64,000 nucleotides of DNA from Plecoglossus altivelis (GCA_036571765.1 BROE01000019.1:7544930-7608929); one strand, 5' to 3'; shown: positions 1-12,900, counted from the stretch's first letter. Notes: generated from the letters alone by a model not told the origin. Translations and numbers: made by a program.

Positions 1-602
1 ACACTTTTAAAGGCTGACCTATGACATAATACAAATACCATCCCAGCTGAACATTGAGGTAAATTTGTAATAGAATTCAGAGAATGTAAATGTCCAGTTA
101 TTTTTATATAACCTAGACATGGCTAACATCAGCGCTACATAACACGAAAAACATGTTTTTCGCACTCTTACATTTTCCATGTTTAACTTTACGTCTTAAC
201 TCCTAGTTTTGGGGGCAGAACCTGTTTACCTTGGTATCAAGTTGTCATTGGTTGCTGCGGGTTGTCACTCAGCCAAAGTGGGTGTTACTATAGACTTCAT
301 CGTTTTGGAGAGACTCATAACCGTTATTGACAGAAAGCAAGACTCCGGCATGACAGTCATGGTACAGACCTAACACAACAAAAGTATTTCGGTGTAAGTG
401 CGGGCGGACATTAAGACTGTGGAGCCGAGTAATCTACTTACCTCTTCGTTTGTCAGCGCTACTTACCAGACTCTCAGGCAGTTCAAGAAGTGCGGTGGCC
501 CTGTCCTTTTTTTCTTTTCTTTTTTTTTTAAACTTCAGCTGCATGGACGATTTTTTGAGTGTATGTATGCGGCATTTAGACAGCTGTAGTTAGCTTTAAG
601 AT
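1..602 (+). promoter_or_regulatory. foxo1: foxo1 upstream flank and 5'UTR
   Basis: This is the sequence directly 5' of the foxo1 start codon and should hold at least part of the 5'UTR and proximal promoter. An in-frame TAA at 597-599, two codons before the ATG at 603, shows that the reading frame begins at 603 rather than upstream. A forkhead-type core, TGTTTAC, is at 223-229; FOXO factors bind such cores, so autoregulation is conceivable, but one 7-mer is weak evidence. No TATA box is obvious, and the transcription start cannot be placed from sequence alone. No other gene is seen here. Confidence 0.5.
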
Positions 603-1181
603 ATGGCAGAAATACCGCCGCACCCGATGGTTGACATCGACCCGGATTTCGAGCCACTTTCCCGGCCCCGATCGTGCACCTGGCCTCTGCCTCGGCCGGA
701 GGTCTTCGAACCGGCCTCTTCGAACACATCCTCGCCGGCACCATCCGTCAAACAAGAGCCGGGGGGAAATGTCGAGTTCATCAGTAACCTCAGTTTGTTA
801 GAGGAGACCGACGACTACCCAGAGGAGAAACCGATCATACTGTGCAATGATTTCCAGTGCCAGGAGAACTGCGTACACGGGCAAACACAGCAACAACACC
901 CACAGCAGTTGCAACACCCAAGTCCCCAACTGCCTCACCAGCAACAGGTGCCCCCTCTGTCGTCTCCCGTCGGGGCAAATTCGGTAGCCGGCGCTCAGAG
1001 GAAAAGCAGCTCGTCCCGGCGGAACGCCTGGGGGAATATGTCCTATGCCGATCTCATCACCAAGGCGATTGAAAGTTCACCGGAGAAGCGCCTCACATTG
1101 TCCCAGATCTATGATTGGATGGTGAAGAGTGTGTCTTATTTCAAAGATAAAGGAGACAGTAACAGCTCCGCAGGTTGGAAG
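603..1181 (+). CDS. foxo1: foxo1 coding exon 1 (residues 1-193)
   Basis: This exon encodes the N-terminus of forkhead box protein O1, a transcription factor of insulin/PI3K-AKT signalling that activates metabolic, stress and cell-cycle genes until AKT phosphorylation sends it to the cytoplasm. The conserved opening DIDPDFEPL..RPRSCTWPLPRP (residues 11-31) contains the first AKT/14-3-3 site, with T26 in RPRSCT. A linker rich in Gln, His and Pro (about 103-123) replaces the Ala/Pro-rich linker of mammals. The forkhead domain begins near residue 141 (NAWGNMSYADLITKAIESS) and continues to GWK193, where the conserved FOXO intron interrupts it. The exon ends AAG|gtaagag in phase 0. The start is fixed by the family N-terminus MAE and by a stop just upstream. 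FOXO3 or FOXO4 is excluded by the FOXO1-type C-terminus of the last exon. Confidence 0.96.
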
Positions 1182-1232
1182 GTAAGAGTCCTTTCCTGTG
1201 GAAGAATATCTTAGTTTACCCAATGTCTCTCT

Positions 1233-1249
1233 CCCCCCCCCCCCCCCCC
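1233..1249. repeat. poly-C run
   Basis: Seventeen consecutive C shortly after the foxo1 exon 1 donor. Confidence 0.95.
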
Positions 1250-2867
1250 TTTTCTTTAAAGCGTCCTTCCAATAGTCGGTAAAGAAATGTTACTGATATG
1301 GTACGATCAATGGCGCTTTTTGGATAAATGGTCTGTTTGGAGAGCATGACTTTCGACTACGAGCTACAATCACAGTTTTCGCTTAGACATTCCTTAAGAA
1401 CCCGGTCTGGTCTCACCCAACGAGACCTCTGTACCGGATAAGTGCAAATGAACACAGATATGCTGTCAAGTTATGCCGCGCTTTCTTTTACAGTGTCTGT
1501 GCGTAAAAGTTTCTTGACGTGTAACCAGACAGTAGGAACTAGAAAGAATGTGTGTATGTGTCTGTGTGTGAGAGAGAGGGGGTGAGGGGGATTTTTACAT
1601 ATTTATATGACTAATCTACATAACTGTAAGAGACCCCTTGAGTGTGTTTTGTTTTTCTGAATGGCACATCTGGTAAATTTACCTGCCCCATTATCAACAT
1701 CAAGTACTGAGACAATGTAATTCAAGATGACCCTACTGGACAGAGAGGTTAGGTTAGTGGGCAAACACCCACTAGTAATGCTGGGTGTTATACATGGAGT
1801 CACATTTGTGATGCAGGGTATGTCTGCTGTCTAAACCCTGGTGTCCCCAGCAGTCCAGGTCAGATGTCAGGGGTCAGGGGTCAGTTCCATTATTCCACAT
1901 ATCCGATGGACCAGAGTAGATTGTGTGTCCGCGCTGACCTCACGTAGATGATGGATGGTTTTCACACGAGGAGATGAGTAGCCGTGGGTGTGTCAGGTGT
2001 TCTCCAAGCCCCGGCAGCGCTGCATCAACACGAGGATCAGCGATTCCACGGACGTCAGCGGCCCTTCCTCTTCTACGCGCCAAAAATATCCCTTTTGGGA
2101 GTGCACCTGTAATTACCTGAGAGACAGGTACAGGGAGAGGTGTGTTCTTAACGTGTGACAGTCACTGTCTACGCATGCCGTGACAGTACTCTGTCTGCGC
2201 TCGTCGCCTTGGAGACGTCAGCGTCAGCATTCCAAGAGATGATGGGATGTTAGAGGGGATTTGTGTCTGAGCTGTGGCTGTTAGTGGTAGATGGAATGGG
2301 TATGGAGAGGAGACAGAGACAGATCTCACTCTGGACTTCATTTAGCCTGCGTTTCTCAATAGCACAAGGAATGTATTAAAAGAAAATGTTTGCCAACTAG
2401 TGGTGTTGCAAAAAGTACGAAAAGTTCCCAGAAATATTCTGGCAAATTCCAATGGGAATTATCAATAGAAAAGGATGTTTATTTTAAAAAAATGTCACAT
2501 TTATTTTATTCTTTGTGATTGAACTTGAGAAGATCTGTGAACTTTGATACAGCTCAAAAAAAACACTTGAAAAAAATCGACCCAACTTGCGATACCTGTT
2601 TGTGCGAACACGGACGTCTAATGAAGATTGAATGCGATGGCAATTCACTGCTGGCATTCGGCATGCTTCCCTCACATGAGCAGGTCATTCTGACATCACA
2701 TGCACCTAGGCAGTCCTTAGCACCAGCCAGAATACAGAAAGACAATTACGTCCACACACTGCTGCATTCAGCCCAAGGAGCACAAGCATCCTGGTCAGTT
2801 TAAATGATGTTACTGCAAATGGTGATCCCATGTTAACTAGCAAATGCTGAAGAGCTGAGAGAGATGG

Positions 2868-3040
2868 AAAAACAAGGAGAGACCAGGAGAGAAACCCGGA
2901 GAGAGACCAGAAAAGAGGTAGAGAGACCAAGTGAGAGACCGGGACAGAGAGAGACAGAGAGACCAGGAGTGAGGGAGACCAGGAGCGAGGGAGAGAGACC
3001 GGGAGAGAGACCAGGAGAGAGACCAGGAGAAAGGAGGACC
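2868..3040. repeat. purine-rich AGAGACC(A/G)GG tandem
   Basis: Imperfect GAGACCAGGAGA-type units produce open frames on both strands that are repeat artefacts. Confidence 0.85.
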
Positions 3041-5079
3041 ATGCAGGGATCCCGTGAGAGGGACCGTAGGACTAAAGGTTGCTAGGAACCAGACAAGCAT
3101 GCTGTCGAGTCCTGAGGTGGCCTGTGCTTCGCCGCACAGAGATATATCCCAGATCTCTGCCTGGAACATACAGACTGTGTTTCCATAGAACCACCTTCAA
3201 ATGACAATTTCCTTCATCTGTTTCACATGGTTTATAACCTGTCTTTAGTCATCACCTCCAGACAGGGTCTGCTTTACTGTCTAGGATGTAGAGAATGTGA
3301 CCTCATAGGCACTGAGCCAGCTACGGGTGGTATTCCATTGGCTGTGTGTGTGTGTGTGTTTATATGTGTGCGTGTCTGTGAATGAATGTGAGATTCTGGT
3401 CAGTTCTTGGACCCCACCCCTGTGAATCAGAGCAGCTTGTGTTGAGTTTCTGGTTGGGGCATGTTGAACCAAAGCCAGGGGGTGTGGACCGGAGTGGGAC
3501 AGGGGAGAGCGAGAGAGAGAGAGAGACGCCTCTCTCAGCCACCACAGAAGAAGAACAACCAGTCATTAGTATTGCTTCATGTTGAGTAGGCTTCATATGG
3601 GTCTTACATAGTTGCCACACTCCCTCTTAGACTGGAATGAGCCTTGTTTTCGCTTTGGAGTTCCAGAGCACATTTTGGATCGCAACCAAGTTCTGTCTAT
3701 ATTAAGTGACAGGAAGTTTGGGTTCTTCTAGAAACACTCTGCTATTGTGGACTACTCAGTCCCTGTCACATACTTAAACAGCACCATGTTTACCTACGTT
3801 AAACAATACTTCAAAGTCAGAGTATTCAGGTACAAACGGATAGCGGTTTGAAATAAATCTGAAATGGGGGGAAAAAACATATGAATATGTCAGTGTTTGC
3901 ATCTTTAGGGGTAGACTGTGTGTGGTCCTTGTGGGTGGTTATGCAAATGTTTAACAGTCCTTGATGTCAGAGGCTGGACCTTGGTACTCCAGTAACCTTT
4001 GAAGTCTCAGAGTGATTTTCCCTGTCCTGTGATAGCACAAACCTCTGTCCTGTCTGTCATCCTGCCTTCTCACTGAACAAACAGCTTGAGCAGCGTCCAA
4101 TGCAGCGGGCAGGGTTATCTGAGAGTAAACACAGCATCCAATGCACATGATACAGTCTCTATCTCCCGGATCAGAACCAGGGAGCGCAGCAAGGAGCGTA
4201 TCAGCTGGTCATCATCAGCAGGCCCGGTGACCCGATCCACGCTGATCCACCGCACCGCACCGCTGCTACACGGTGAGACGACCGGGTTCTGATCCCCGGG
4301 GTCGCGGAAACCAGGCAGTCAGGGAAGATTCGGCTCGTTCTCTCGGGGGATCGGGGTGTGACTGACAGGGCTGTGTGTGCGTCCCGGAGGAGGCAGCGGA
4401 GGAGGCCTGGATCTGGGCCTGTTCTGGTGAGGCTTCACCAGCGTCAAGGCTGTGCTGAGTGCAAGGCTCAGTCTGCCCTCTGACTGACGGATAGCTCTGA
4501 GTGTGTGGTTTAGCGGTGGAGGGAACAATGCGAGCATGTTACAAGTTCTGGAACGCAGCCCAACTGAGATTGGAGAATAACAAGAAGAGCATTGCTCTGC
4601 AGCCTCCTTAAGGCTAGCCAAAGACATTCCTTAACAACTTGCATGTGCTTGTTAAACAAAGGCCCCACATAGATTATTTTGGTTTCGTCGAACTCTGAAT
4701 AACATAAAAAAGAAAGGTATTTGTCTACTATGACTGTACCGTGATGGTATCAGTCATAGCCTTGTGCTCAGTAATGAAAACACTTGGAGTGAAGGGCTGA
4801 TTTGGGTTTGTTTATTTGGAAACAATGCAGTGTGTGAGTAAGCTACGTTCCTGCGTGAAAATAGAGTGAGGGTTCAGCTAAGGTGACACTTTATTATAGG
4901 TGTTATGCAACGAAACATTTACTGGAATGGCAATGCTGCGGGCCAAAGTCTGCTGCCTGGCGGTAGACAGAAGAGGCTCCGTAGTGATCTAGACCTCAGC
5001 CAGGACAAACCGGCGAAAGAAATCACATGACTCACCCTGCCTACTCTTTTAAGGACGCGCGCGCGCTTATACTCACTGA

Positions 5080-5368
5080 GTGTGTATGAGCGCGTGTATG
5101 TGAGTGACTGTGGGGGTGTGTGTGTGTGTGAGTGGGTGTGTGTGTGTGTGTGTGTGGGAGTGACTGTGTGAGTGGGTGTGTATGTGTGAGCGTGTATGTG
5201 AGTGACTGTGTGAGTGAGTGAGTGGGTGTGTGTGTGTGTGTGTTTGTGTGTGTGTGAGTGACTGTGTGAATGGGTGTGTGTGTGAGCATGTATGTGAGTG
5301 TGTGTGTGAGTGGGTGTGTGTGAGTGTATGTGGGTGACTGTGTGAATGGGTGTGTGTGTGTGTGAGTG
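5080..5368. repeat. TG/GTGAG microsatellite
   Basis: About 290 bp of TG dinucleotides with GAGTGACTGTG-type interruptions recurring every 50-60 bp. Confidence 0.9.
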
Positions 5369-5953
5369 TCTTTCTGAAGTGTTCGTTGTTGCCCCTCCCC
5401 CTCCGTGAGAAGATCATTAAAAGCTGTCTGTATCAGGAAATGCCTGTGGAACCGTGTCTGATCTGCCAGAAGAAATCTGCTCCTATCCTATAAACAGCAC
5501 GTATAGAAAAGACAGAAAACAAAATCTGCCTGGTCATTGGCTGGTGAGAAGTGACTGCCCCACAAAACCTCCTATCCCTCCTCCTTTCTGTTTCAGTCAG
5601 AAAAGCCTCCACACAGCCTCCCCTGTGTTCAGCATGGGGGCTGTGCGGTGGAGAGCTGGCCTGCCTCGTCAGACCAAGCAGCTCAGTGAAATGTTATTAT
5701 CCCGGCCGACAATAACAGGAGGTGACAGAAACACCAATCAATTACATTAACACGGAAGAGAGGATACACAGGTGTTGCAGAAAATACTCCACAAAGTTGT
5801 GGAATTGTGGGTAGGAGGGGAAGAGAGAGAGGGGGGGGTGTGTGTGGGGGGGTGGCAGGGAAAAACGTCAAACTTCCTCCATTCCAAAGTTGTGCGTTCA
5901 CTTCCCTGGGTCCACGTCCGGTCGAATATCCGCAGCGGACGCCGCAGCTTGGG

Positions 5954-6301
5954 CTTTCTGAGTGGGGCAGTGCTCTGAGACCCAGAGGGAACCACAGCAG
6001 TCTCTCTCTGTCAGCTCCCCTCTCTCCTGCGGCTGCTTGGCTTTCTGAGTGGGGCAGTGCTCTGAGACCCAGAGGGAACCACAGCAGTCTCTCTCTGTCA
6101 GCTCCCTCTCTCCTGCCGCTGCTTGGGCTTTCTGAGTGGGGCAGTGCTCTGAGACCCAGAGGGAACCACAGCAGTCTCTCTCTGTCAGCTCCCTCTCTCC
6201 TGCCGCTGCTTGGGCTTTCTGAGTGGGGCAGTGCTCTGAGACCCAGAGGGAACCACAGCAGCCTCTCTCTGTCAGCTCCCTCTCTCCTGCCGCTGCGAGG
6301 C
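5954..6301. repeat. 87-bp tandem repeat, four copies
   Basis: Units start at 5954, 6041, 6128 and 6215 (ctttctgagtggggcagtgc...), an exact 87-bp period with very few differences between copies. Because 87 is a multiple of three, a + strand frame repeats LSEWGSALRPRGNHSSLSLS and a minus-strand frame repeats ADRERLLWFPLGLRALPHSE, both without stops. I see no splice or coding support and call it a minisatellite. Confidence 0.93.
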
Positions 6302-6798
6302 GTCTCCTGCTGGCTGTGTGGACGGCGACGAGGGGGTTCTACCAAAACTCCGCTGAACGCAACTCAAACCGGCGCCATTTTCACGAGTAGCATCTCAATC
6401 ACCCAATGTTCAGTACGAACCCCAGTGATGACCAGAGTCAGAACTCTGAAAGGGACTTTTTTCTCTTCGGTACTTTCCGATGTAGTCGTATGCCTGTCTT
6501 TTATTATCATGAATATTAATCTCTTCTCTTCGGGGGAAACTGTGACAGTTTTGAGTGCTAGGCAACTATAACAGGCCCATTTACATTTAACATTCTAGCG
6601 CACATTTATATCTAGCACACTGTAGCACTTAACAGACGTAAACAGACAAACTGTGACAACGACTGCGTGAGGGTGGAGGGAATCGGCTTGAGCTGTATTT
6701 AAGGAGGAGTGTGTTAAGTGTACAGCCCCTGGTGCCAGGCTGCAGACAGGCTGGGATTCCACTCTACCAGCCCAAGTCTGCCACTCAGGTCTTGGGGT

Positions 6799-6930
6799 GT
6801 ACAACACACTCGGGGGGACCACAGCATGTCTGGGGGAGGGGCACAGCATCCCTAGGGGGGCACAGCATGCCTGCTGGGGCCACAGCATGCCCGGGGGGGC
6901 CACACCATGCATTGAGTTTCTGCATGGACA
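6799..6930. repeat. GGGGCCACAGCATGCC-type short tandem
   Basis: Five or six degenerate copies of an approximately 20-bp G-rich unit centred on ACAGCATG. Confidence 0.6.
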
Positions 6931-7006
6931 CACCATGACCTCCAGACAGACTAGTAGTCAGATATTTAAACCATGTGGGGTCGTGCTCAGGAGCCAGGGG
7001 ACTGCA

Positions 7007-7252
7007 CACACTCACGCACACACACTCATACACACACACACACACTCTCACGCACACACTCTCACGCACACACTCTCACACAATCACACTCTGTCTCACA
7101 CACACACACACATACTCACGCACACACACACACTCTCACACAAACACACTCTCACGCACACACACACACACACACTCACTCTCACACAAACACACTCTCA
7201 CACACATACACTCACACACACTCTCACGTACACACACACACTCTCAGACACG
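7007..7252. repeat. CA/CTCACG microsatellite
   Basis: CA dinucleotides interrupted by CTCA and CTCACG. Confidence 0.92.
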
Positions 7253-7996
7253 CATGCAAAGCTTCGCATTTGTTGATCCCTCTTACAGTGCTACTAGTAC
7301 TAGTACCACTAGTAAGACTAATAATACGACTTCGCCAGGAATGGGTGAGAAACAGCATGGTATCCTAGCTACGCGCAAAAATGTATTTTTCCTTTACTTT
7401 TTTCACGTCATGTTATGGTGGAACCTTTTTGCCTATTGGTTATTTTTACACTTTCCTGTGAAAACAGCAGAGCCGTCCTCCACAATGAGCTATGATGCAT
7501 TTCCTGCTGAGTGGCTGGAAAAAGTCACCGTGTGCTCCGCCCTGAACAAAACATGAGAGCCATGCAGGGAGAGGGAATGGCCACTCCTAGGTTAGACTCA
7601 AACAACAAGCACGTGTCAACATGGTCCCTCACACTCCCTCCCTGCCCGGTCCACATCTCAAGGGTTAACTCCACACCTCTCGCGTGCGGAGCAGTGGTTT
7701 GTTCTTTCGAGGGACTTTTCTAACCTCCGGAATCATATCTCCAGTCATCGCATTTCTGCCTAAGCTATGTGGAGTGGCAAATAAATGTCAAGCGCCCATC
7801 AGTGTGTCTGATAGGTGAGATAAGAGATCGCTGATAGCCATAGGTGCGCAGGCAGGGTGCACTCACTGCCTGTGATAACAGGCCTCCACCCTCCTCCCCG
7901 CTGCTTCATGTGTTGTCCAGAGGTAGCAGAGGTCTGAGGTCACTGGTGGAGGTTAGAGGTCGTTAATAGAGGTTCACCAGGGAGTTCCCTGTTAAC

Positions 7997-8012
7997 CCCC
8001 CCCCCCCCCCCC
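7997..8012. repeat. poly-C run
   Basis: An uninterrupted C tract of about 16 bases, followed by TG and G-rich DNA. Confidence 0.9.
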
Positions 8013-8109
8013 GTGTGTGTGTGCTTGAGGGGGGAGGGGGTGGGGGTACCCTGCCAATGAAAACTGGACCCCACAGCAGAGTCTGTCACTCCCTTGAGAG
8101 GTGCTGTCG

Positions 8110-8265
8110 GAAGGGAGGAGGAGGGAGAAAGAGAGGGAGACAGAGCGAGCGATAAAGAAGAAGGGGAGAGAAAGAGACAGAGTAAGAGAGACAGAGTGTG
8201 TGACAACAATAGACAGAGGGAGTGACAAAGATAGAGGAAGGTGGAGAGAGGGAGAGAGACACCGG
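8110..8265. repeat. GA-rich simple repeat
   Basis: Imperfect AGAGAGACAGAG-type purine sequence. Confidence 0.8.
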
Positions 8266-8730
8266 TGTACAGACAGTCGTCTTACTGGAACTCTCTGTTT
8301 TTCTCAATGAGCTGTGACCTGATCCGTTGGCACACATGCAACACAGGAACTGGCCCCCTCGTCTTAGCTCCCAGGGGCCACCTTCCTCCATCTTTGTCAG
8401 TTGCATCTGGGGTTCACCACTGGGTCCTGTGGTTCATGTTAGGGCCTGGGGACTGAGGGCTGGGGCGTAGAGTTCTAGACTAGAGGCTTGAGTGTGAGGC
8501 TTAGGCAGGGTAGTGGGCAGAAGGGGTTCAGGAGTAGGGGCTTGACACCAGTGATGGTCTAACTTCATAAGAACAGGTTTAGAACTGGCTTGGGCTGGCT
8601 GAGGTCTGTGGGTTGGAGTAAAGTGTCGGCAGAATGTGAGGCACGTAGCAGGCTGAACTGTGTGCACACCCTCCCTTTCCCCCTCACACACACACACACC
8701 AACACCCTTGGGGCCTCTTTGGGCTCTGTG

Positions 8731-8830
8731 CTAACAATGCATTACCGCAAGCAATTAAGAGACTGGATTCATCAGGGGCCCACAATTCAAGTCACAAGTC
8801 CATTAATCTGTCTGCGAAGCAGCCTGCTCT
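8731..8830. promoter_or_regulatory. possible conserved non-coding element in foxo1 intron 1
   Basis: This is a unique, repeat-free block with two ATTA-type homeodomain cores (CAATTAAG and CCATTAATC) and balanced composition, lying between simple repeats. It has the look of a vertebrate non-coding enhancer. This is judgement by eye only. Confidence 0.3.
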
Positions 8831-10004
8831 ACAGGAGTCGACGTGGGGGTTTCAGTAATGAATAGTAGGCGAACTTCATGTTTTTGTGCTGACATCACAA
8901 GCCACGCCCTTATTTCTCCCTCACACGGCGGACTCCCGCTGTCCACGGCGCTCCGCCTTGGAGCCGAGGTTGGAGAGACAGACCTGCAGGAGCGAGAGGC
9001 TGTGTTTGTCCTCCGCCTCCCTGCTGTCCTCCTCATCCGCACAGCACGGTTGCTGTGCGCCGTGCTGCAGTTCCTGGGGCCCCTCCTCAGCACGTCACTC
9101 TGAGGTTTAGGTTGACGTTCAAAGCTGGGAGGATACAGACTGTTTGGGGGGGGGGTTGTTGCTTTTTTTTTTCTTCTTTTAAGAGAAAATGAAAGATGGC
9201 CGCCGGCTTCAAAGGGTCAGGGTGGATCGGCCCCCGTGCTTCTTCCTGGCTCCACCGTTTCCCTCCCAGCTTCGCCGGGACTCGGAGCTTGCCAGCTATG
9301 GGAGTCCCTCGGTCGTCCCCCTTGACCCAGCCCCCCTCCCCCCTTGACCCAGCCACCCCCCCACCCCCTGTGTACTCAGGCTTCCCTTAGGGGGGCTGCT
9401 GTCTCCTGTGCTGGGCAGACACAGCAGCCATATCAGCACCAACCAGCCTTTCCTGTGAGGATATGAGAGAGAAAAGAGTTCACTGCACCAACTGACCCAC
9501 CAAAAAACAAATCCCTCTTTCTTTCTCTCTCTCTTTCTCTCTCCCTCTCTTTTTCTCTCACTCCCCCCCCCCACACTTTTTTTTCTTTCACTGGCAGAAC
9601 ACTTTAAAGGCAGCGTGAAAATGCCAGGTTTAAGAGGCTTTCAAAACACACGCGCGCATACACTTCTGAAGTAACACGCGATTAATCTAAACTCAGATCC
9701 CACAAACAAACTGCAAAGACAGGGTCAGAGGGATAACCTGCTGCGTCGAAAAGGAAACGCAGAACTCCAGAGATCAGAGGCCAATCCTGCTAAAAGACTA
9801 CTTGGTCTTTTCAGCCTTTCAGTGCTGTTAGGAATGTGAGTCATTCTCCAGATTAGACCGGGCGAGATTATAGATCAGTCCAATATCTCTGTCTGGCCTC
9901 AGTCTTAGTCTGTGCAAGCCTGGTGCTTCCCATTGTAAAATACCGAACCCACACAAAAAAACTGCATGGTGTCGCAGTTTTTATTGTCTATGTTTCATGG
10001 TCTC

Positions 10005-10340
10005 ACTATCTCTCTCTCTCTGTCTCTCTATCTCTCTCTCTCTCTCTGTCTATCTCTCTCTCTGTTTTACAGTCTCTTTCTCTTACTCTCTCTATCCCAG
10101 TGATTATACAGTTGTTGTTAATACCTGCAGTACCACTCCACATGCTGCCTGTTGAGCATGTAGATTCCCTGTGGCTTTCTTAGAGCTGCCAAAATACCTG
10201 TTGAAGTACTAATGCTAGATCTCTTTCTGTCTTTACCTGTCTCTCTCTCTCCCCCCTCTCTTTCTCTACCTTTCTCCCTCTCTCTCTCTCTCCCTCTCTC
10301 TCCCTCTCTACCCCTCTCTCTCTCCCTCTCTCTCCCCCCA
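10005..10340. repeat. TC-rich simple repeats
   Basis: Two TC tracts (10005-10090 and 10240-10340) around about 150 bp of unique sequence. Confidence 0.8.
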
Positions 10341-10620
10341 GAGCAGCTCTTTGTCTGTCCATCCCAGCTTTTCATGGGCCCAATTTGCAGCCATTGCAAA
10401 AATAGGTCACTCATCATGTTGCTTAGCGCCCACCGAGGAGCTGGCTCCATTATGCTGGGGGCCATTAGCCATGAGAATCTCTCCAGATTGAGTCAGAGGG
10501 TTTTTCATCGGCACCCACCCTGGCCTCTTTACAGCCCTGTATCACCAAGCCTGGCCCTGCACTGCTCTTCGGCCCTCTGCTCAGCCTCCATGCTCCTCCG
10601 GAGGTGCATTAAACCATAGA
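10341..10620. promoter_or_regulatory. possible conserved element or cryptic exon in foxo1 intron 1
   Basis: A 280-bp unique block flanked by TC and TG/GA repeats. It is preceded by an acceptor-like tctcccccag and stays open for about 90 codons on the + strand, with no similarity I can recognise. An enhancer-like element is the more likely reading, as ATTAGCC, TTGCAGCCATTGCAA and similar motifs are present. Confidence 0.3.
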
Positions 10621-10641
10621 GAGATCGAGAAAGAGAAATGC

Positions 10642-10646
<5 letters not shown>

Positions 10647-10703
<57 letters not shown>

Positions 10704-10755
10704 AGAGAGAAAGGGGGAATGAGAGAGAGAGAGCATGTGAGAGAGAGACACAGGA
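10647..10755. repeat. TG then GA simple repeat
   Basis: A TG tract joined to a GA tract. Confidence 0.9.
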
Positions 10756-11275
10756 AGGCACAGGAAGAGCACATCAGGAAGTGGTTATTCACTCTGTCAT
10801 TGTGAGCTTATCTCTGCAAGCTCCACGACCTCTCCGTTCCTCTTCTTATCTGCACCAGACTTCAGTCCTTCTCAACAAAATCTCAGCCATGTGAATGCCC
10901 CTCCTCCCTGCAAAAGAGCTTAAGGACCTCGGATATTTCTAGACGTGATTATGCAGAGAGATAAAGGCTAGTTGTTCGTTTGGTTTTCTGCAAACAGTCG
11001 GTCCCACATCCTGTTCCTACACCCAGAGCCCAGAAGTTATAGTATAGAGGGTGGTGGACCCTGGAACCAAAGTGTGTGTGTTCTGGGTGCTGACTGTCTC
11101 TTAGTCTGCCCTGGACTCTTGCATCTCCAACTGGGTGCTCTGCAAGCGAGGCCCAGGCCTCCCCTGGGCCTTGTCTCTCTCTGACATCTGACCCTGAAGC
11201 CTGTTAGCCAGAGCTTCTGTGCTATCCCATGCCCTGGCTGCTTCTGTCCTCAACCTCTGACCCCATAAAGTCCTT

Positions 11276-11375
11276 GGGGGATCGACGGCGGATCAAGCTG
11301 ATCGCAGATCAAGAGGTTTCAGGTTCAAACCCTCCGCCTGCAGCCGATGGCGCTTAAGGGAAAAGCACGCCATGT
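11276..11375 (+). mobile_element. tRNA-headed SINE relic
   Basis: Contains a B-box-like AGGTTTCAGGTTCAAACCCT and a degenerate A-box region upstream. The gene is not intact as a tRNA and is read as a SINE head. Confidence 0.45.
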
Positions 11376-11679
11376 TTGCCAGTAAGGTCCACTGCTGTCA
11401 CAACGCTTTCACCCCAGACTGCACCTGGCCCTGACTTGTTTGTTGACTTGACCTGTGACCGTTATCACCCGCCTCATGCCTCGCTAGGCAGGACACAACA
11501 GCTGTGCGTCTCCCTTTGTTTTTACACTCAGCGGGAGAATGAGTAGGCTGGTTGGTTTATTCTCAAGAGAGCCCAGCCATTTAACTCCAGCTCAGGCAGA
11601 GGGATAACAGTAGAACAGCTTCTGCAGCAGAGGTAGGGCGGATGGGAGAACCATAGTCGGGATAACTGGTGTCTAGACA

Positions 11680-11990
11680 GCTAACCTGATGAGGCTTAAT
11701 CTTCCTACTGTAGCTATCCTGCTGAAGCTAACGTACTGTAACATAGGAGCTAACATACTGTAGCATAGGGGCTAACATACCGTGACTAACTTGCTGTTGC
11801 AAACTTGCTATAGCCAAACTACAGTAGCTAACTTGATCTTAATTATCATCTGGTAGGAGCTAACCGGCTGTAGTAAACCTAATATTGGTAACCTAGCGTA
11901 GCTTGTTTGGCGTAGCTAAGATGGTGCTATTTAATTCCAATCTGTAGCTAACCTGGTTAACTTCTCCTGGTAGCTAACCTGTCGCTGGTT
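11680..11990. repeat. degenerate TAGCTAAC array
   Basis: Roughly fifteen imperfect copies of TAGCTAACNTG-like units with variable spacing. Confidence 0.65.
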
Positions 11991-12699
11991 AGCTCCCCGC
12001 GGTTCCTGGGTGTCAAGCGTCAGACAGGAAGCAGGTGTGACCCACAGCAACAGACGTGTTGACAGAAGGAGGAGGCGCCGGGCGACCAGTGACGACCCAC
12101 TCCTATATTTACACCAGCTCTCAGTGTCTCATGTAGACTGTGTCAGAACGACAGACCTTTGGCTGCTGAAAAGTATTTTGTCAGGATCCTGATGAAGCAC
12201 TCTTACTATTAAAAGTAGTCACTGGATAGATGGACGGATGGACACAACGTAGACTAGTTAGACAGACATGCGGAGAGGTAATTTAACAAGCTTCCCGGGG
12301 AAATTGTAGTGTTACTGCAGTGTATCAAAGTACACCATTTCTACAAAGCTCAACCGTCTGGGGTTTCTGAAACGTGTCAAGGTGTTAGGTCATTGACATT
12401 TACTGTGCGGTGCCCACTAAGGACAGTTTGCTCATCTCAAGAGGTTAGTGGAGTTTCAGTTGGAGAACAAAGATGAAAGGTGAAGGAAGCCTTGGCTGTC
12501 TGTGTGTTCCATACCGCCTTTAGTTTCCTCAGAACACTGAAATGACTCAATGGGTGATTTTATTTTCTTCACTTGACATTTCTAAACGGGGCACCCCCTC
12601 CCCAAATCACTGAGGCAGTCAGTGTATTGTTCACTTTTGACAGGTTTACACACTGAGATGCTGCCTGTCTCAGACATGGATTAACCCTGTGGGGCTCTC

Positions 12700-12900
12700 C
12701 CTCCTCACGCCTCCCCTCTCTACATCTCCTCCTCCTCTTCACCCCTCCCTACACCTCCTCCTCCTCACCCCTCCCCTCTCTCCACCTCCTCCTTATGCCT
12801 CCCCTCTCTACACCCCCTCCTCCTCCTCACCCCTCCCCTCCCTACACCTCCTCCTCCTCCTCACCCCTCCCCTCTCCACCCATCCTCTTCTCTCATCTCA
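12700..12900. repeat. pyrimidine minisatellite
   Basis: Copies of CTCCTCCTCCTCACCCCTCC with CTCTACAC, period about 30 bp, one strand almost purely C/T. Confidence 0.8.

Noticed and set aside
5807..6571. 254-codon + strand open frame and the opposing 220-codon minus frame
   Set aside because: Both are created by the 87-bp tandem repeat whose period is a multiple of three; no homology, no splice or promoter context.
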